Shown in pieces: positions 8,195 to 9,822 of a stretch of DNA of 9,822 bases (positions within the stretch are counted from its first letter, which is position 1; each line of letters begins with the position of its first letter). Both the position numbers and the translations under genes were made by a program. The notes below the pieces were generated by a model. It saw nothing but the letters and a program-made list of their open reading frames with translations, made no database searches and had not been told where the DNA came from. This DNA is from Rhodoluna sp. (GTDB lineage Bacteria; Actinomycetota; Actinomycetes; Actinomycetales; Microbacteriaceae): NCBI GenBank assembly GCA_023260375.1, contig JALQVK010000198.1, positions 1-9,822 on the forward strand. Reading direction: 5' to 3'.

Positions 8195-8203
8195 TGTGGA
8201 TAA
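8195..8203 (-). other. Consensus DnaA box
   Basis: The minus strand reads TTATCCACA, an exact match to the classic DnaA binding site, 20 bases after the PLDc_N stop. Weaker same-orientation matches, two mismatches each by my reading, follow at 8361-8369, 8367-8375 and 8413-8421. The fha-pkn operon normally lies some tens of kilobases from oriC, so this is not expected to be the origin. It could be chance, a DnaA-titrating site, or a DnaA-regulated promoter. Confidence 0.5.
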
Positions 8204-8276
8204 GTTCCATGGGCCATTTTCTTTACCCAGACTTGATACAACCCCATTGGCCACGCGGATGGGGCCTGGAAAAGAA

Positions 8277-8300
8277 AAAGACCCGCTCGAACGGGTCTTT
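8277..8300. terminator. Rho-independent terminator, probably bidirectional
   Basis: AAAGACCCG and CGGGTCTTT form a perfect 9-base-pair stem around a six-base loop. On the minus strand the stem runs into TTTTTCTTTT, a strong T-tract. On the plus strand only a short TTT ends the arm. It can close the plus-strand PLDc_N transcript and, more strongly, a minus-strand transcript from the right. Confidence 0.8.
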
Positions 8301-8488
8301 CACTTAGCCACCAGGGTGACTGCTCTCGATGCGAACCAACGCATCCAGGAGTTCAGTACTACTGGATAAGGATAACAACTCAGAAACTCTGTTTCAACGG
8401 TTCGCCTCGGTGTGTGGACATTCGGCACGTGATACCGAAAGTTGGCGCCATGCTTCGGCAAAACGTCCCAACGAATTTGAATAAGCAC
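8300..8488 (-). CDS. Possible small protein, unrecognised (low confidence)
   Basis: 62-codon frame from GTG 8488, ending in TGA that touches the strong minus-strand terminator hairpin. GAGGA lies about 10 bases before the GTG. The product is Arg/Trp/Pro-rich and matches no family I know. In its favour are the stop-terminator adjacency and the lack of any other minus-strand gene for that terminator. Against it are the absence of a clear promoter, no recognisable domain, and an equally long complementary frame on the plus strand (ATG 8329 to TAA 8484, 51 residues) with a GGTGA site 9 bases upstream. The segment may instead be non-coding RNA. Confidence 0.22.
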   Translation of the reverse strand: MLIQIRWDVLPKHGANFRYHVPNVHTPRRTVETEFLSCYPYPVVLNSWMRWFASRAVTLVAK

Positions 8489-8600
8489 CTCTTGAATTTC
8501 CTCGGAAATCCAATTGTTCAGTTTCTAATCAAGTTCCTCAGCGGGTAACCAAAGAGACGATGCCTCGGCTATCTAGCTGAGGCATCGTGGTTTCTGTGAG
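8301..8600. other. Hairpin-rich stretch, possible structured RNA
   Basis: A run of inverted repeats: GATGCG/CGCATC at 8328-8345, GAAAC/GTTTC at 8383-8395, TTCGG/CCGAA at 8421-8439, TGC-TTCG-GCA (a plus-strand UUCG tetraloop) at 8451-8460, and ATTTC-CTCG-GAAAT at 8496-8509. A strong hairpin lies at each end. It does not look like tmRNA, RNase P RNA, SRP RNA or a tRNA. The strand is unclear: the tetraloop and the right-hand hairpin favour plus, the left-hand T-tract favours minus. Confidence 0.3.
8557..8588. terminator. Long hairpin, terminator-like
   Basis: ACGATGCCTC pairs perfectly with GAGGCATCGT, and the stem continues through a G-T pair and GCT/AGC to a four-base loop, 14 pairs in all. 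The internal pair is G-U if read as plus-strand RNA but C-A on minus, so the fold is better on plus. Flanking T-tracts are short on both strands (GGTTTCT; CTCTTTGG). It separates the stretch at 8301-8550 from the promoter of the secreted-protein gene. Confidence 0.55.
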
Positions 8601-8632
8601 GTTCCTGTGCGAAGGCTAGGAGCAACCTGAGT

Positions 8633-8663
8633 TTGACTTGTTTTCGCAAAACCGTTTCATAGT
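8633..8663 (+). promoter_or_regulatory. Candidate promoter of the secreted-protein gene
   Basis: TTGACT at 8633-8638 is a good -35. The -10 is weaker: CATAGT at 8658-8663 with 19-base spacing, or TTCATA at 8656-8661 with 17. The ribosome binding site AAAGGA at 8683-8688 follows, 7 bases before ATG 8696. The upstream ATG at 8691 opens only a 12-codon frame and is rejected as the start. Confidence 0.4.
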
Positions 8664-8695
8664 CTGATTCTTGTCAGCTACGAAAGGACAATGAC

Positions 8696-9196
8696 ATGGA
8701 CAAGAAGAAGATCGCGAAAACCTCGCTAATCGCAGTATCGGCAATTGCACTAACCGGACTAGCTTTTGCCACCCCATCGCTAGCAGCGACCCCAAAGCAC
8801 TCAACCGTTGCTTCGGCCAGCTTCCAGGGCAAGGGCCACGGAGACCACGGCTTCGGCAAAGGCCAGGACAAGGGACCTAAGGGCTTCGGAGCGGAAGTTT
8901 CTAAGGACGTAACCGTTACCGTCCCAGACGACGGCGCTACCTATGAACTTGTTGTAACCGAGACTGCACCTCCAGCAGCAGCTGCAGCTTCGACCAACAC
9001 CAATGCAGCACCTCAGGGTGCACCAAAGAGCCACAGTTTTGTTGTTCCAGTGACCGGAACCGGTAGCGTAACCGTTTCGGTACCAGGACTTCACCCAGGT
9101 TCTTACAAGGTTGACCTAGTTAAGGTCAGCTCAAGCCAAGACCTAACCGTTGCGGCTCCAACTGTTGCGGCAAGCACAACCGCAACAACCAAGTAA
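8696..9196 (+). CDS. Secreted protein with Gly/His/Lys-rich segment, function unknown
   Basis: 166 residues, not recognised as a known family. Seen: a classical signal peptide with Lys-rich n-region (residues 2-8), a hydrophobic core at about 10-25 and a likely cleavage after SLA at 28-30. The mature N-terminus has a Gly/His/Lys/Asp-rich segment at about 44-65 (KGHGDHGFGKGQDKG). A putative beta-rich region follows at about 68-145 (VTVTVPDDGATYELVV and SVTVSVPGLHPGSYKVDLV), interrupted by an Ala/Thr/Asn-rich loop at about 92-110. The tail is Ala/Thr-rich and ends without an LPxTG sorting signal or membrane anchor, so the product is probably released or wall-associated. His and Asp in the Gly-rich part could bind metal; that is speculation. 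It has its own promoter and terminator, so it is monocistronic. Confidence 0.85.
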   Translation: MDKKKIAKTSLIAVSAIALTGLAFATPSLAATPKHSTVASASFQGKGHGDHGFGKGQDKGPKGFGAEVSKDVTVTVPDDGATYELVVTETAPPAAAAASTNTNAAPQGAPKSHSFVVPVTGTGSVTVSVPGLHPGSYKVDLVKVSSSQDLTVAAPTVAASTTATTK

Positions 9197-9230
9197 TACC
9201 TTTCATTTATTACCTCCTAACCCTTGATGG

Positions 9231-9269
9231 CAGAAGGCCTCCAGCGAATAGCTGGAGGCCTTCTGTTTT
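9231..9269 (+). terminator. Strong Rho-independent terminator after the secreted-protein gene
   Basis: A perfect 15-base-pair stem (CAGAAGGCCTCCAGC with its complement) around the loop GAATA is followed by TTTT, 34 bases after the stop. The hairpin also lies just beyond the trhO stop on the minus strand, but there it lacks a T-tract, so termination of that gene is less sure. Confidence 0.9.
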
Positions 9270-9279
9270 AAGTTGTTAG

Positions 9280-9693
9280 TTAGCCAATCTGGCCGATGCG
9301 CTTACCTCGAGTGTGATCCGGCTGGCAGGCCAGGTTTTCTTCGCGGCTGGCGCATTCGTCGCAGAGAAGAATCAGGTCTTTGCAGGAAAGGCTCGAGCAG
9401 TTGCGGAACTTGGAGGTCGGACCACCGCAGGTTTCGCATTCACCAATGGTTTTAGCTTCGTCGGTGAAGTTGATGTTCATACGATCGTCGAAGACATAAA
9501 GCGAGCCTTCCCAAAGGCTGTTGTCGCCTTGAGATTCTCCGTAGCGAACGATGCCGCCTTGAATTTGATAGACCTCTTTGAAGCCGCGCTTGATCATGAC
9601 CGCCGAAAGCACTTCGCAGCGGATACCGCCGGTGCAGTAGGTCACGATTGGCTTGTCCTTGATGTGGTCGTATTTGCCACTCTCCAGGTCCAA
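9280..9693 (-). CDS. trhO: C-terminal part of tRNA uridine-34 hydroxylase TrhO (5' end missing)
   Basis: TrhO (formerly YceA family) makes 5-hydroxyuridine at tRNA position 34 using a rhodanese-like domain. Seen: catalytic loop CTGGIRCE with the active Cys at fragment residue 20, [17 protein letters not shown], and [13 protein letters not shown] Cys-rich tail (CETCGG, NCSSLSC, CDEC, AC) follows, typical of the family C-terminus. Only about 137 residues are present of a usual 280-330. The N-terminal domain and the first half of the rhodanese domain are absent. The family sequence can be followed up to DLESGKYDH and is then lost; the frame meets TGA about 15 bases further upstream. The TTG at 9693 is a formal frame start, not a real one. 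It is either a disrupted gene or a contig-end artefact. Confidence 0.85.
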   Translation of the reverse strand: MDLESGKYDHIKDKPIVTYCTGGIRCEVLSAVMIKRGFKEVYQIQGGIVRYGESQGDNSLWEGSLYVFDDRMNINFTDEAKTIGECETCGGPTSKFRNCSSLSCKDLILLCDECASREENLACQPDHTRGKRIGQIG

Positions 9694-9701
9694 AGTTGAT
9701 C

Positions 9702-9822
9702 TTTTTATTCAATGCCCAAAATGCTTTTGGCTAAACGTTAATAAAAAAATTTCTCGTCCTTCGGGGCCGCCTTTTAGCTTGAACGTAGCCGTTGATCATT
9801 TATTTAAAAATGACTTTGATCA
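9702..9822. other. AT-rich end segment of unknown origin, no gene seen
   Basis: By my count about 35% GC, against roughly half in the rest of the window, with stops in all frames and A/T runs (TAAAAAAATTT at about 9741-9751). It follows directly on the broken trhO frame. GATC occurs at 9698, 9794 and 9818. The longest frame from an ATG, on the minus strand near 9796, gives only about 22 residues. I recognise no insertion sequence end or attachment site. Confidence 0.55.

Noticed and set aside
8329..8484. 51-residue plus-strand ORF with GGTGA site
   Set aside because: Ser-rich, no domain, no promoter after the terminator at 8277-8300, and fully overlapped by a minus-strand frame; kept only as an alternative in the description of that region.
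8176..8695. This gap as oriC
   Set aside because: One exact DnaA box only, no AT-rich unwinding element and no dnaA, dnaN or rnpA nearby; the operon normally lies away from the origin itself.
7873..8696. tRNA-Leu gene, often found beside fhaA in Actinobacteria
   Set aside because: I looked on both strands for an acceptor stem, T-loop (GGTTCGAATCC-like) and long variable arm and found none. TTCGAA-like bases at 8286-8291 are only the terminator loop.
9313..9699. 128-codon plus-strand frame opposite trhO
   Set aside because: Antisense to a frame with clear TrhO motifs; it runs into the composition break and shows no recognisable domain.
9702..9822. Insertion sequence end or prophage attachment site
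   Set aside because: No terminal inverted repeat, target duplication or transposase/integrase sequence is visible in the 120 bases available; only TGATCA occurs twice near the end.
1..9822. CRISPR array, defence island, toxin-antitoxin or secondary-metabolite genes
   Set aside because: No spaced direct repeats of suitable size and no matching gene families; the window is mainly a conserved housekeeping locus.

Overview
The window carries the cell-wall and signalling operon that sits near the chromosome origin of most Actinobacteria. On the minus strand, in transcription order, it reads fhaA, fhaB, pstP (PP2C phosphatase), rodA/ftsW-type SEDS protein, pbpA, pknA, pknB, the same order as Rv0020c to Rv0014c of Mycobacterium tuberculosis. 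Base composition is near 50% GC by eye, low for an actinobacterium. With the compact proteins this suggests a small-genome planktonic member of the Microbacteriaceae (Rhodoluna/Aquiluna-like). That placement is inference from style and gene order, not from a marker gene.

Layout. 1-1262 (minus): pknB, cut by the left edge just inside its first PASTA repeat. 1297-2622: pknA. 2619-4070: pbpA. 4067-5425: rodA. 5415-6671: pstP. 6671-7186: fhaB. 7183-7872: fhaA. Every junction from fhaA to pknA overlaps by 1 to 11 bases, so these genes are almost certainly one translationally coupled unit. Only pknA and pknB are separated, by 34 bases with a good ribosome binding site. 7873-7968 is a divergent promoter region with two clean palindromes. 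7969-8175 (plus) encodes a two-helix PLDc_N membrane protein. 8176-8695 is a 520-base stretch without a clear gene: it has a consensus DnaA box, two strong hairpins, several smaller hairpins and weak small ORFs on both strands. 8696-9196 (plus) encodes an unrecognised secreted protein followed by a strong terminator. 9280-9693 (minus) is the C-terminal part of trhO (tRNA U34 hydroxylase, rhodanese family). At about 9694-9701 its reading frame is lost, and the last ~120 bases are AT-rich and have no recognisable content.

How the genes work together. PknA and PknB are membrane Ser/Thr kinases whose outer PASTA domains are expected to sense muropeptides or lipid II. PstP reverses their phosphorylation. 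FhaA and FhaB are phosphothreonine-binding adaptors. RodA polymerises glycan strands and PbpA cross-links them. The operon therefore couples peptidoglycan synthesis to a phospho-switch. Variations on the usual theme are a PASTA domain and Thr/Pro stalk on PknA and a FhaA without its long linker. I did not find a convincing new defence or mobile system. The most open parts are the gene-poor 8176-8695 region and the broken trhO end.
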